From JALYNX01 sp040902845 (GTDB lineage: Bacteria; Actinomycetota; Acidimicrobiia; Spongiisociales; ZC4RG35), in assembly GCA_040902845.1 (NCBI GenBank), contig JBBDWM010000013.1, positions 1-35,353 of the forward strand: a stretch of 35,353 nt of DNA, given 5' to 3'. The position numbers and the translations under genes were made by a program. This document shows positions 1 to 6,985 of the stretch, piece after piece (position 1 is the stretch's first letter; every line of letters starts with the position of its first letter). Under the pieces are notes generated by a model. That model was not told the DNA's origin, did no database searches, and saw nothing but the letters and a program-made list of their open reading frames with translations.

Positions 1-38
1 CGACCAAAGGTAGTCCAGGGGCGGGGCCTTCACCCGGT

Positions 39-275
39 TCAGCCTTGGGGTCGGTCGAGATACCGGCATATCGCGGCGGCATCCAGCTCGCACAGCAGAT
101 CACCGGGGTCGCCATAGAAGAACCTGGTGGTCGCACCGTTCCCTGGATCTCGCAGGTACCACTCCCCGGTGGCGGTGTCGACGATCCCAATTGAGCCTTC
201 CTGTGCGACAACAGGACCAGCTATTCCCAGCACGAGCAGGGTTGCCGTCACGACGGCGCTGAGCTGACGACGCAT
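39..275 (-). CDS. Small secreted protein, probable truncated paralogue of the neighbouring repeat protein
   Basis: A 78-aa protein with a clear signal peptide: basic start (MRRQ), hydrophobic core and an AQ-type cleavage site near residue 25. Residues about 29-58 (IGIVD...GEWYL...RFFYGDPGD) match the first C-terminal repeat of the large secreted protein encoded at 461-2656 (VGLVD...GIWYL...SFFYGNPGD). After GDPGD the resemblance stops: the expected GDW.GDGID segment is missing and the frame ends about 20 residues later. Another frame stays open to the window edge and shows a faint GIST match, so a frameshifted or decayed repeat protein is possible. A genuinely short secreted protein is the alternative. 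A TAAGTT box at 300-305 (minus) could be its -10 element. Confidence 0.6.
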   Translation of the reverse strand: MRRQLSAVVTATLLVLGIAGPVVAQEGSIGIVDTATGEWYLRDPGNGATTRFFYGDPGDLLCELDAAAICRYLDRPQG

Positions 276-460
276 CCTTGCTCTTTCGTCGGTCTTGGCA
301 ACTTACTCCAACTATCGCCTCCGATGTCGAGGGGGCGTCGGATCCAACTCAAGCCACAGAATGCGCTTATGGGCAACGTCATACCTGGGCGTTGCTGCCA
401 CTTTGTTGACACGGGTGCCGGCTTCTAGGAAGGAGACAGCCCACCACAACATGGCGGACG

Positions 461-2656
461 TCAGCCGAACGACCCTGCCACCGGGAGCCATCCCGGGTTG
501 CCCAGGAGGAAAGAAGTGTCGGCGATGCCCTGGGTGTTCGTGTGCCGGAAAAAGAAACGGGCTCCGTCGGGCCGGAACAGCCCCGGAGTGGAAAAGCCGA
601 CCCCGGTCCAGTCCCCGGCAACGAGCAAGTCGGCCGGGTTCCCGAACAAGAACTGATGGTCGGCCACGCCCTGAGTGTGAGTGTTGCGGAAGTAGACGAG
701 GCCGGTTGTCTCGCGATGAAGGCCGATCGTGTCGATGCCATTCCCGTCGAAGTCACCGGCGAAGGGTTTGTCCCCCGGGTTCCCGAAGTAATAAGACAAT
801 TCAGCAGGCCCGACGCCGGAGGCACCGGATCCGAGTCTGTTGATGACATACACCTTTCCCTCCAACGGGCGGTAGATGGACACGGTGTCGCAGCCGTCAC
901 CGTCGAAGTCCCCGGCGATCGGGATGTCCGCCGGATTGCCGAAGAAGTAGCGGACGTCAGCAATGCCCTGGGTGTTGGAGTTGCGGAGATAGACGAAACC
1001 GTCGGAGCGCCGGTAGAGACCGGGAGTGTCGATACCGTCGCAGTTCCAGTCTCCCATGAAGGGTGTGTCTCCCGGATTTCCGTAGAAGAAGGATGTCACC
1101 TGGTCGCCCCGCGGCAGGTACCAGATTCCCTGCGTGGGATCCACCAGTCCGACGGTCTCACGGGCCGGGCCAAAGACGAAATCGCTCCCAGTGGCGTACT
1201 TGAGCATGACCGCATCGCCTGCCTCGAGAATGATGTCGGCACGACGCAGGCTTCCGCCGAGGTCCGTGAGAGGGAGATCGCCCCGGACTCCGTCGACCGA
1301 GCGCAGCACCCGGAGCCGGTCAGTCGGCATCCCGATGGGGGCGGTTCCGAAGTCGAAGGTCAGATGGATCGTCCCTACCGAGTCTGAGCCCGGCAACGGT
1401 GGGTTGGGTCGACGTGTCGAGTGAGTGTGTCGCGCATTCTGCACCACGACGTAGCGCTCGCCGTGCTCATCGATGAAGAAGCCGAGCAGGATCTCCAAGG
1501 GGTCTTGGCCGGGGGCGGGCCCCACCCCGACGAGGTAGGGAAAGCCTCCAGCACCAGGCGACCAAGGTTGAGTATCGATCGGCTGTTCGCTCAGGTAATG
1601 ATTGGCTGGGACGAAACGCACATCGGTCGAGGTCAACCTGGTCACCGCCTTGCCGAGGTTGGCCAGGCGCTGGTTGACGTCGCCCACAATTCCGTGATAG
1701 CCGGTGGGGGCCGCCCCCCAACTCCCCGTGGGTTGAAGCAGGATTGAGCCACCCCAGTTTGTAGCCGACTCGTGACCGACCGCGGCCGCCTGGTAGATGA
1801 ACCAGAAGTGACCTGTGTATCCGTAGGTGAGCCCGGCCATCGCCTGCCACAAGAGGTCGGAGCGGGTGTGGGTGACCTGGCAGTCGGTCTCTTGGCCGAC
1901 GTATGCGTTGAGGTACTGCCAGTACGGCACCCCCTTGGCCAGGCCTGCGTCTCTGAATGTCTCGAGAACGGTGTAGTGAGAGGCCTCGAAGTTGTAGTCA
2001 CCGGTGAGGACCACATCGGCGTTCACTGAGGTCACGTATTGCTGCACCATCTCGTAAACGTTGGGTAGCCAGTAGGTGAGATTGGTGAAGAGAAGGGCGT
2101 CCGGGTCTGTCGCCCTTATCCGGTCGATGCCGGTGGCGATCTGCGTCATGCCCTGAGCCGAGTTTGGCTCGTCCCCGACCTGGAATCCGATTCTCCCTGG
2201 TGTCGAAGGTGCCAGGCCACCCATCAGCTGCCCCGTATCGACGAACTGCGAGCCATTCCATGCAAGCGATGTTCCGTCGGGGGAGAGCCAGGTGATAAAA
2301 GAGGTGCCCCTTCGGTGCTGGAGCCAGCTCTCGGCCTGACCGGGGCCGTCCATCCACAAGTGGACCACGTTGGCGCCGAACTGCTCCAGGTAACGATCCA
2401 CGACCTCTTTGGGGGGATCTGGCACCGTCGGCACCAGGCCGGAAATCGGCATCGGATGCATGCGCAGCCAGTTCCGGGCCTTGTTGCTGGACACCGCCGA
2501 CGGGATGAACTCGGGAGCTGGTGCTAGCGACGTCGTCTGGATCTCGGTGGGGCACGGAGGGGTTTGCGCGGTCGCCCTCTCCCCGGGAACGACCGTGGCC
2601 GCGATCACCAATGCAAGGACGAGACTCGCCCGTCGAGGTGTGATGCCCTGCGACAT
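461..2656 (-). CDS. Secreted glycosidase-like TIM-barrel protein with five C-terminal VCBS/FG-GAP-like repeats
   Basis: The 731-aa product has a signal peptide (about residues 1-31, ending ATAQ). Residues about 35-370 look like a (beta/alpha)8 glycosidase-type domain: WLRMHPMPISGLV, WLSPDGTSLAWNG, and IGFQVGDEPNS, where the Glu resembles an acid/base residue of clan-A-like hydrolases. A beta-sandwich-like middle follows. From about residue 495 there are five tandem repeats of about 47 aa, each with an aromatic strand (WYL/VYLR), FFGNP.D and GD.DGDG.DT. The D.DGDG loops suggest calcium-binding FG-GAP/VCBS blades, perhaps for carbohydrate binding or surface attachment. Substrate cannot be told. 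A TATCGT box lies 7 nt before the ATG, so the mRNA may be leaderless. The exported call is firm; the catalytic call is inferred. Confidence 0.72.
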   Translation of the reverse strand: MSQGITPRRASLVLALVIAATVVPGERATAQTPPCPTEIQTTSLAPAPEFIPSAVSSNKARNWLRMHPMPISGLVPTVPDPPKEVVDRYLEQFGANVVHLWMDGPGQAESWLQHRRGTSFITWLSPDGTSLAWNGSQFVDTGQLMGGLAPSTPGRIGFQVGDEPNSAQGMTQIATGIDRIRATDPDALLFTNLTYWLPNVYEMVQQYVTSVNADVVLTGDYNFEASHYTVLETFRDAGLAKGVPYWQYLNAYVGQETDCQVTHTRSDLLWQAMAGLTYGYTGHFWFIYQAAAVGHESATNWGGSILLQPTGSWGAAPTGYHGIVGDVNQRLANLGKAVTRLTSTDVRFVPANHYLSEQPIDTQPWSPGAGGFPYLVGVGPAPGQDPLEILLGFFIDEHGERYVVVQNARHTHSTRRPNPPLPGSDSVGTIHLTFDFGTAPIGMPTDRLRVLRSVDGVRGDLPLTDLGGSLRRADIILEAGDAVMLKYATGSDFVFGPARETVGLVDPTQGIWYLPRGDQVTSFFYGNPGDTPFMGDWNCDGIDTPGLYRRSDGFVYLRNSNTQGIADVRYFFGNPADIPIAGDFDGDGCDTVSIYRPLEGKVYVINRLGSGASGVGPAELSYYFGNPGDKPFAGDFDGNGIDTIGLHRETTGLVYFRNTHTQGVADHQFLFGNPADLLVAGDWTGVGFSTPGLFRPDGARFFFRHTNTQGIADTSFLLGNPGWLPVAGSFG

Positions 2657-2663
2657 CGTGACA

Positions 2664-2669
2664 ACGATA
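2664..2669 (-). promoter_or_regulatory. -10 box TATCGT of a candidate leaderless promoter for the secreted glycosidase-like gene
   Basis: On the minus strand TATCGT (TAnnnT) is followed by exactly 7 nt (TGTCACG) and then the ATG at 2656. In mycobacteria and other actinobacteria this spacing places transcription start on the first base of the start codon. No Shine-Dalgarno sequence is present. The -35 region is not recognisable. Confidence 0.45.
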
Positions 2670-2787
2670 GGTTGGCCCCCGATTTAGAAGACATGGCTCC
2701 CTATGCGGGTCGCTCTCAGCTCTAGGAACTTGTGGGTCGTAGGTCGAAGTTCATAAGTTGTCGTCATCCATTGATGACAGCCCACCT

Positions 2788-5367
2788 ATGACCACACCAC
2801 CTGTGACCCGGCGTCGTCTCATCCCTGCCTTCACCTACGCCACCATTCTGGTCGTCGCTGCGATCGGGCTGTTGCTGGTGTTGCCCAGGGGCAACGAGAT
2901 CGTCCCGGCGCCACAGGCATCCCCCGTCGGCGCGGTGGAAGGGAGCGGCGTGGCCTGTCTCGGTGAGCGGATCGCCACGGTGCAGTCTGGGGTGTTCCTC
3001 GATATCCATGTCCCGGGGTCCCATGGTGATGAAACCGAGGATCTGGGGCCGAAGATCGTCGGCGGTCGCCTCGAGCGGGAGAGCGGTCGAGGGGACCTGA
3101 CCGGCACCTGCGCCGAGGGGACCGAACTCGCCGGTCAGCCCGCGGTCCTCACTGCCCAGGTCCTGGAGGACGGAAGTCTCGAAGGGGCGTTAGAAGTCGG
3201 CGGCCAGGAACTCGAAGTGTCCGTCTTCGGTGAGGCGACCTCAGGGGATGGATCTGCGGGGGAGGGTCTGGAGGGTGCTGAGATCCTGGCCCGGGTCCTC
3301 CTCGCTGTCGCAGTCGTGATCGTGGCCGCCCGACTCCTGGGTTCCTTCTTCCGAATGATCAACCAGCCCCGGGTCATCGGGGAGATCGTCGCTGGGATCC
3401 TTCTCGGACCGAGCCTGCTCGGGCTCTTCTTCCCCGAGGTGACCTCCTTCCTCTTCTCCTCGGAGGTGATCGGCGTTCTCAGGATCCTCGCCCAGTTCGG
3501 GCTCATCTTTTTTATGTTCCTGATCGGGGCCGAGCTCGACCACAAGATGATTCGTGGATCAGGTCACACCGCGCTCCTGGTCAGCCACTATTCGATAGTC
3601 GTGCCATTCACCCTCGGCCTGGCTGCGGCCCTACTGATCTTCCCGGTGGTGGGGAGCGGCGACTTCACCGGCTTCGCTCTCTTCATGGGGGCAGCAATGG
3701 CGATCACCGCATTCCCGGTGTTGGCCCGCATCCTCACTGACACCGGTCTGCACCGGACACGAATTGGCGCCCTCGCCATCACCTGTGCAGCAGTGGACGA
3801 TGTGACCGCCTGGTGCATCCTCGCTGTGGTCGTCGCCATCGTTAAGGCCACCGGCCCCGTCGATGCGATCCAGACGGTCCTGTTGGCCCTTGCCTTCATG
3901 GCATTAATGATCTTCGTGGTTCGCCCACTGATCGCACGTATTGCATCGGTCAAACCCGATCGGGGCCCGTTCGGGGCCACAGTGATGTCCGGGCTCTTGG
4001 TGGCCCTGTTCCTGTCGGCATGGGCCACCGAGGCGATCGGGATCCACGCCATATTCGGGGCCTTCATGTTCGGGGCAGTCCTTCCCCGCTCCCACTCGAT
4101 TGCGGCACAGATCACCGAACGTCTCGAGGACGTCACAGTTCTTTTCCTGCTCCCGGTGTTCTTCGCCGTGGTCGGGTTGTCGACTCAGATCGGGTTGGTG
4201 TCTGGGTCTGAGTTGTGGCTGCTCACGGGTCTGATCGTGGCCATTGCCATCGCGGGGAAGATCGGAGGATCGGTCATTGCGGGTCTCGCCGCCGGTGAGT
4301 CGCTGCGTTCATCGACCGTGCTCGGGGTTCTGATGAACGCCCGAGGCATCACCGAGATCGTGATCCTCACCATCGGCAGCACCCTCGGTGTCATCTCCCC
4401 GGCCCTATTCACGATGATGGTGCTGATGGCGTTGATCACCACTTTCATGACGACGCCGCTCCTGACCCTGCTCTATCCGCGGGACATGATCGACAGCGAT
4501 CTCGCCGGTGACGCCACCAGGGAGATGATGGCCCTGGCGACTCGCGAACGTCGGGTGATGGTGGGTGTCACCGACCCGGTCACCGCGCGGCCGCTCCTGG
4601 AGTTGGCCCGGCGCCTCCGCGGCCTCGATGAGTCCCCGGCGACGATCATCCTGGCCTCGGTGGTCAGGCCGCCCGGCTATGAACAGGTGCGCGCCAACCT
4701 CTCAGCGATGGACGATGCGGCTGCCAACGCAGCCGAAGAGCTCGGGGCGGTGAAGGACCGTCTGGAGGCCGAAGGAATAGAAACCGAGATCGTCACCTCG
4801 GTCGGGCCCGACCCCACGGTCGAATTGATCCGACTCGTCGAGCGGAGGGGGGCCGGGATGCTCTTGCTCGGCTCTCACCAGGCCTATCTCGGATATCGCC
4901 CTCTGGGAGGGATCGCCGGAGAGCTCCTCGAGAAGGCAGCCTGTGATGTGGCAGTGTTGGTCGGCGCCGGCACCCACCGCGAGGTTGGGTCGGGCCCCGT
5001 CGGGGTGTGGTACCGCGGGGAGCCGGCAGATTTCGCAGCACTCGATCTGGCGGCGAGTCTTGCCCGGGGCTACAGCAGGCCGTTGCGGGTGATTTCTCCG
5101 ATCCCGGTCGAACTACCCGTCCTCGGGGTCGAGGTCGAGCCGATCGTCCTCGTCGAGCCAAGTGTTGCCCACGCTCTCGAGGCGGTCGAGGGAACTTCGG
5201 TGATGGTGGTGGCCCCTGCCGGGGTCCTCGACGGCGTCCTCCCTGCCCTTCGTGAAGCCGTCATCGAGCGTGTGTCGGTGCCGGTTCTCGTGGTGAGAGG
5301 CGGGACCCGCCCGCACCTCGCCGACTCCCTGGAGCGCCGGGAGCTCGAGATAGTCGCCGAGTCCTGA
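2788..5367 (+). CDS. CPA2-family cation/H+ antiporter with N-terminal exported domain and C-terminal USP-like domains
   Basis: An 859-aa protein from ATG 2788; an in-frame TTG at 2758 would add 10 residues. The first membrane helix (AFTYATILVVAAIGLLL) is followed by about 130 soluble residues with two Cys (VACLGE, TGTCAEG), likely outside and possibly disulfide-linked. Then comes a multi-helix Na+/H+ exchanger core (VIGEIVAGILLGPSLLG; FLIGAELD; AAVDDVTAW). The Asp pair at about 337-338 matches the DD of electrogenic NapA-like exchangers rather than the ND/QD forms. About 280 cytoplasmic residues form two universal-stress-protein-like halves; the first contains LLLGSHQAYLGYRPLGG. Typical Kef/NapA proteins are 380-600 aa, so both ends are extended. 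Role: monovalent cation/pH homeostasis; ion specificity is unknown. Confidence 0.85.
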   Translation: MTTPPVTRRRLIPAFTYATILVVAAIGLLLVLPRGNEIVPAPQASPVGAVEGSGVACLGERIATVQSGVFLDIHVPGSHGDETEDLGPKIVGGRLERESGRGDLTGTCAEGTELAGQPAVLTAQVLEDGSLEGALEVGGQELEVSVFGEATSGDGSAGEGLEGAEILARVLLAVAVVIVAARLLGSFFRMINQPRVIGEIVAGILLGPSLLGLFFPEVTSFLFSSEVIGVLRILAQFGLIFFMFLIGAELDHKMIRGSGHTALLVSHYSIVVPFTLGLAAALLIFPVVGSGDFTGFALFMGAAMAITAFPVLARILTDTGLHRTRIGALAITCAAVDDVTAWCILAVVVAIVKATGPVDAIQTVLLALAFMALMIFVVRPLIARIASVKPDRGPFGATVMSGLLVALFLSAWATEAIGIHAIFGAFMFGAVLPRSHSIAAQITERLEDVTVLFLLPVFFAVVGLSTQIGLVSGSELWLLTGLIVAIAIAGKIGGSVIAGLAAGESLRSSTVLGVLMNARGITEIVILTIGSTLGVISPALFTMMVLMALITTFMTTPLLTLLYPRDMIDSDLAGDATREMMALATRERRVMVGVTDPVTARPLLELARRLRGLDESPATIILASVVRPPGYEQVRANLSAMDDAAANAAEELGAVKDRLEAEGIETEIVTSVGPDPTVELIRLVERRGAGMLLLGSHQAYLGYRPLGGIAGELLEKAACDVAVLVGAGTHREVGSGPVGVWYRGEPADFAALDLAASLARGYSRPLRVISPIPVELPVLGVEVEPIVLVEPSVAHALEAVEGTSVMVVAPAGVLDGVLPALREAVIERVSVPVLVVRGGTRPHLADSLERRELEIVAES

Positions 5368-5382
5368 CCGATTCGGGTCAGG
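5363..5382. terminator. Hairpin between convergent genes, containing both stop codons
   Basis: CCTGACC (5363-5369), a 6-nt loop, and GGTCAGG (5376-5382) form a perfect 7-bp stem. It holds the antiporter TGA (5365-5367) in one arm and the stop codon of the opposing gene (5378-5380) in the other. No T-run follows on either strand, so it is a weak bidirectional terminator candidate. Confidence 0.35.
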
Positions 5383-5896
5383 CGTAGGCGAGGCGGCTTC
5401 CGAGAAGAGCAGCCTCCTCGGTGCGGGAAAGCAATCTGCTTCGCATCGACTCGATGACCGCTTCACTACGAGGGTTGGGCGGCGGGCCAAACGAGAGGAT
5501 TGCAGACTCGACGGTTACCAGGGCGGCGCGAAAGGGGTCGGGGAGAAGCGAGTTGAGGGCGACCAGCCATACCGGACGGGTCATGTCCGAAGAAGTCCGC
5601 AGCCCTGCCATCAACGCCCGTTCCACGGATCCCAACTCCTCCTGGCGCTCGCCGATGGTGAGCTTTCGAGCCTGGTGGAGGAGGCGGTGGATCAGATCAC
5701 GGGCAGCTTCGTCCATTCCGGGAACGTGAAAGCGATAGATGATGGATGCGCAATCGATGGCGAACAACCTCGCCCAAGTCTCGTCCCAGGTACCGAGAAG
5801 GTGACGGTCGGTCTTGAGCATCGCGCAAATGGGCTCGAGACTGTCTGTCGCCGTGGTCCTCTGATTTCCCAACACCAACGGTTGATAGGCCAACAT
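5378..5896 (-). CDS. Protein of unknown function (172 aa), cytoplasmic and mostly alpha-helical
   Basis: I do not recognise this family. The 172-aa product has no signal peptide, no membrane helix and no obvious metal or nucleotide motif. Sequence suggests helices throughout (for example RDLIHRLLHQARKL and EAVIESMRSRLLSRTEEAALL). The start at 5896 is supported by a GGGAG Shine-Dalgarno-like sequence 6 nt upstream. It lies about 146 bp downstream of the 3-hydroxyacyl-CoA dehydrogenase gene on the same strand and is convergent with the antiporter gene. Codon use matches its neighbours and the frame is uninterrupted, so it is probably a real gene. Confidence 0.6.
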   Translation of the reverse strand: MLAYQPLVLGNQRTTATDSLEPICAMLKTDRHLLGTWDETWARLFAIDCASIIYRFHVPGMDEAARDLIHRLLHQARKLTIGERQEELGSVERALMAGLRTSSDMTRPVWLVALNSLLPDPFRAALVTVESAILSFGPPPNPRSEAVIESMRSRLLSRTEEAALLGSRLAYA

Positions 5897-5970
5897 CTCT
5901 GACTCCCAGTTCCTTTTCGCGCTCCCACGGCTTGCCCTGTGGATAATTCCTGAATATCTCGGGTTTGGGC

Positions 5971-5988
5971 ATGGGCCGTGTGGCCCAT
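5971..5988. other. 7-bp perfect hairpin in the gap upstream of the 172-aa gene
   Basis: ATGGGCC (5971-5977), loop GTGT, GGCCCAT (5982-5988). It lies between the stop of the acyl-CoA dehydrogenase gene (6043) and the start of the 172-aa gene (5896), both on the minus strand. It could terminate the former transcript or act as an operator. There is no U-tract in the minus direction. The rest of this gap shows nothing else clear. Confidence 0.25.
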
Positions 5989-6042
5989 TTGACCGCTGCC
6001 ATCCGAGCTAGTCCTTGCGACCTATAGGCGTGTGGGTGGAGG

Positions 6043-6897
6043 TCAGCCGTATTCGTAGAAGCCGCGGCCCGTCTTCCTCCCCAAGAGACCGGCTTCGACT
6101 AGCCGGGTGAGCAGCGGTGGCGAGGCGTACAACGGGTCCTTGAACTCGTCGAAGAGGACATCGGCGATCAGTTTCATGGTGTCGAGGCCGACGAAATCGG
6201 ACAACTCGAGCGGGCCCATCGGGTGGTTGGCGCCGAGACGCATACCTGCGTCGATGTCCTCGCGGCTGGCGAATCCAGCTTCGAGCATCTTGATCGCACC
6301 GAGGAGGTAGGGGACGAGCAGCATGTTGACGATGAAGCCGGCGCGGTCCCTTGCTTCGATCACGGTCTTCCCGACCCCCTCGGCGTAGGACCGGGCGCGG
6401 GCCGATACTTCCGGGGCGGTCATCACGGTGGTCACCAGTTCCACCAGCGCCATCACCGGGACCGGGTTGAAGAAATGGAGCCCAACCACGTGGTCAGGGC
6501 GATCGGTGACCGAAGCGAGACGGGTGATCGGGATCGACGAGGTGTTCGAGGCGAGGATGGCGCCCGGGTCGGTGACGATGGCATCCAGGTCGGCGAAGAT
6601 CTGCTTTTTCAGCGTCTCGTTCTCGGTGGCTGCCTCGATCACCAGGTGACGGTCTGCCTGGTCGGAGAGGTCAGTGGAGACCCTGATGCTGGCAAGGGCC
6701 TGGTCCCGCGACGATGGCTCCAGCTTGCCCCGCTCCACTGCTTTGGCCAGCGAGGTCTCGATTCGGGCTTGTGCGGCCTCGGCTGCACCCGGATCGACCT
6801 CGTGGACCACGACTTCGCTGCCGGCTCGGGCGAAGACCTCGGCGATGCCAGAGCCCATGAGCCCACCTCCGATAACCCCGACACGTTCGATACTCAT
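6043..6897 (-). CDS. hbd: 3-hydroxybutyryl-CoA / 3-hydroxyacyl-CoA dehydrogenase
   Basis: A 284-aa NAD(H)-dependent L-3-hydroxyacyl-CoA dehydrogenase, acting in fatty-acid beta-oxidation or butyrate/PHB-type acyl-CoA metabolism. The N-terminal Rossmann motif is GGGLMG (residues 10-15). The catalytic set of the family is visible: Ser120 (ASNTSS), His141 (GLHFFNPVPV), Glu153 (12 residues after His, as in the His-Glu dyad) and the downstream Asn in FIVNML. The C-terminal dimerisation domain begins near GANHPMGPLELSDFVGLD. The start at 6897 is preferred over a longer frame because GGAAGG lies 8 nt upstream and homologues begin at MS.(E/K).VGVIG. It is divergent from leuS; the intergenic region holds a perfect 13-bp inverted repeat. 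Confidence 0.93.
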   Translation of the reverse strand: MSIERVGVIGGGLMGSGIAEVFARAGSEVVVHEVDPGAAEAAQARIETSLAKAVERGKLEPSSRDQALASIRVSTDLSDQADRHLVIEAATENETLKKQIFADLDAIVTDPGAILASNTSSIPITRLASVTDRPDHVVGLHFFNPVPVMALVELVTTVMTAPEVSARARSYAEGVGKTVIEARDRAGFIVNMLLVPYLLGAIKMLEAGFASREDIDAGMRLGANHPMGPLELSDFVGLDTMKLIADVLFDEFKDPLYASPPLLTRLVEAGLLGRKTGRGFYEYG

Positions 6898-6909
6898 CCG
6901 CACAACCTT

Positions 6910-6962
6910 CCGTAATTGGGACCCACAGGATCGTATCTGACCCGTGTACGTCCCAATTACGG
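6910..6962. promoter_or_regulatory. Perfect 13-bp inverted repeat with 27-nt spacer between hbd and leuS
   Basis: Left arm CCGTAATTGGGAC (6910-6922) and right arm GTCCCAATTACGG (6950-6962) are exact reverse complements. Arm centres are 40 bp apart, about four helical turns. Candidate -10 boxes for both genes (TACGAT, minus, 6930-6935; GTATCT, plus, 6933-6938) fall in the spacer, so each arm would overlap one gene's -35 region and the other gene's transcript start. This suits a bipartite operator; an RNA hairpin is the alternative. Confidence 0.6.
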
Positions 6963-6985
6963 GGGGAGGTACCCTCATCGACTCG

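Noticed and set aside
2726..2752. GAACTT / AAGTTC inverted pair, and the GTCATC-CATT-GATGAC hairpin at 2763-2778, upstream of the antiporter
   Set aside because: Six-bp arms only; noted as possible operators but too weak to annotate.
6898..6985. T-box leader upstream of leuS
   Set aside because: The gap is under 90 bp and shows no T-box or specifier-stem sequence; the 13-bp inverted repeat better explains the structure.
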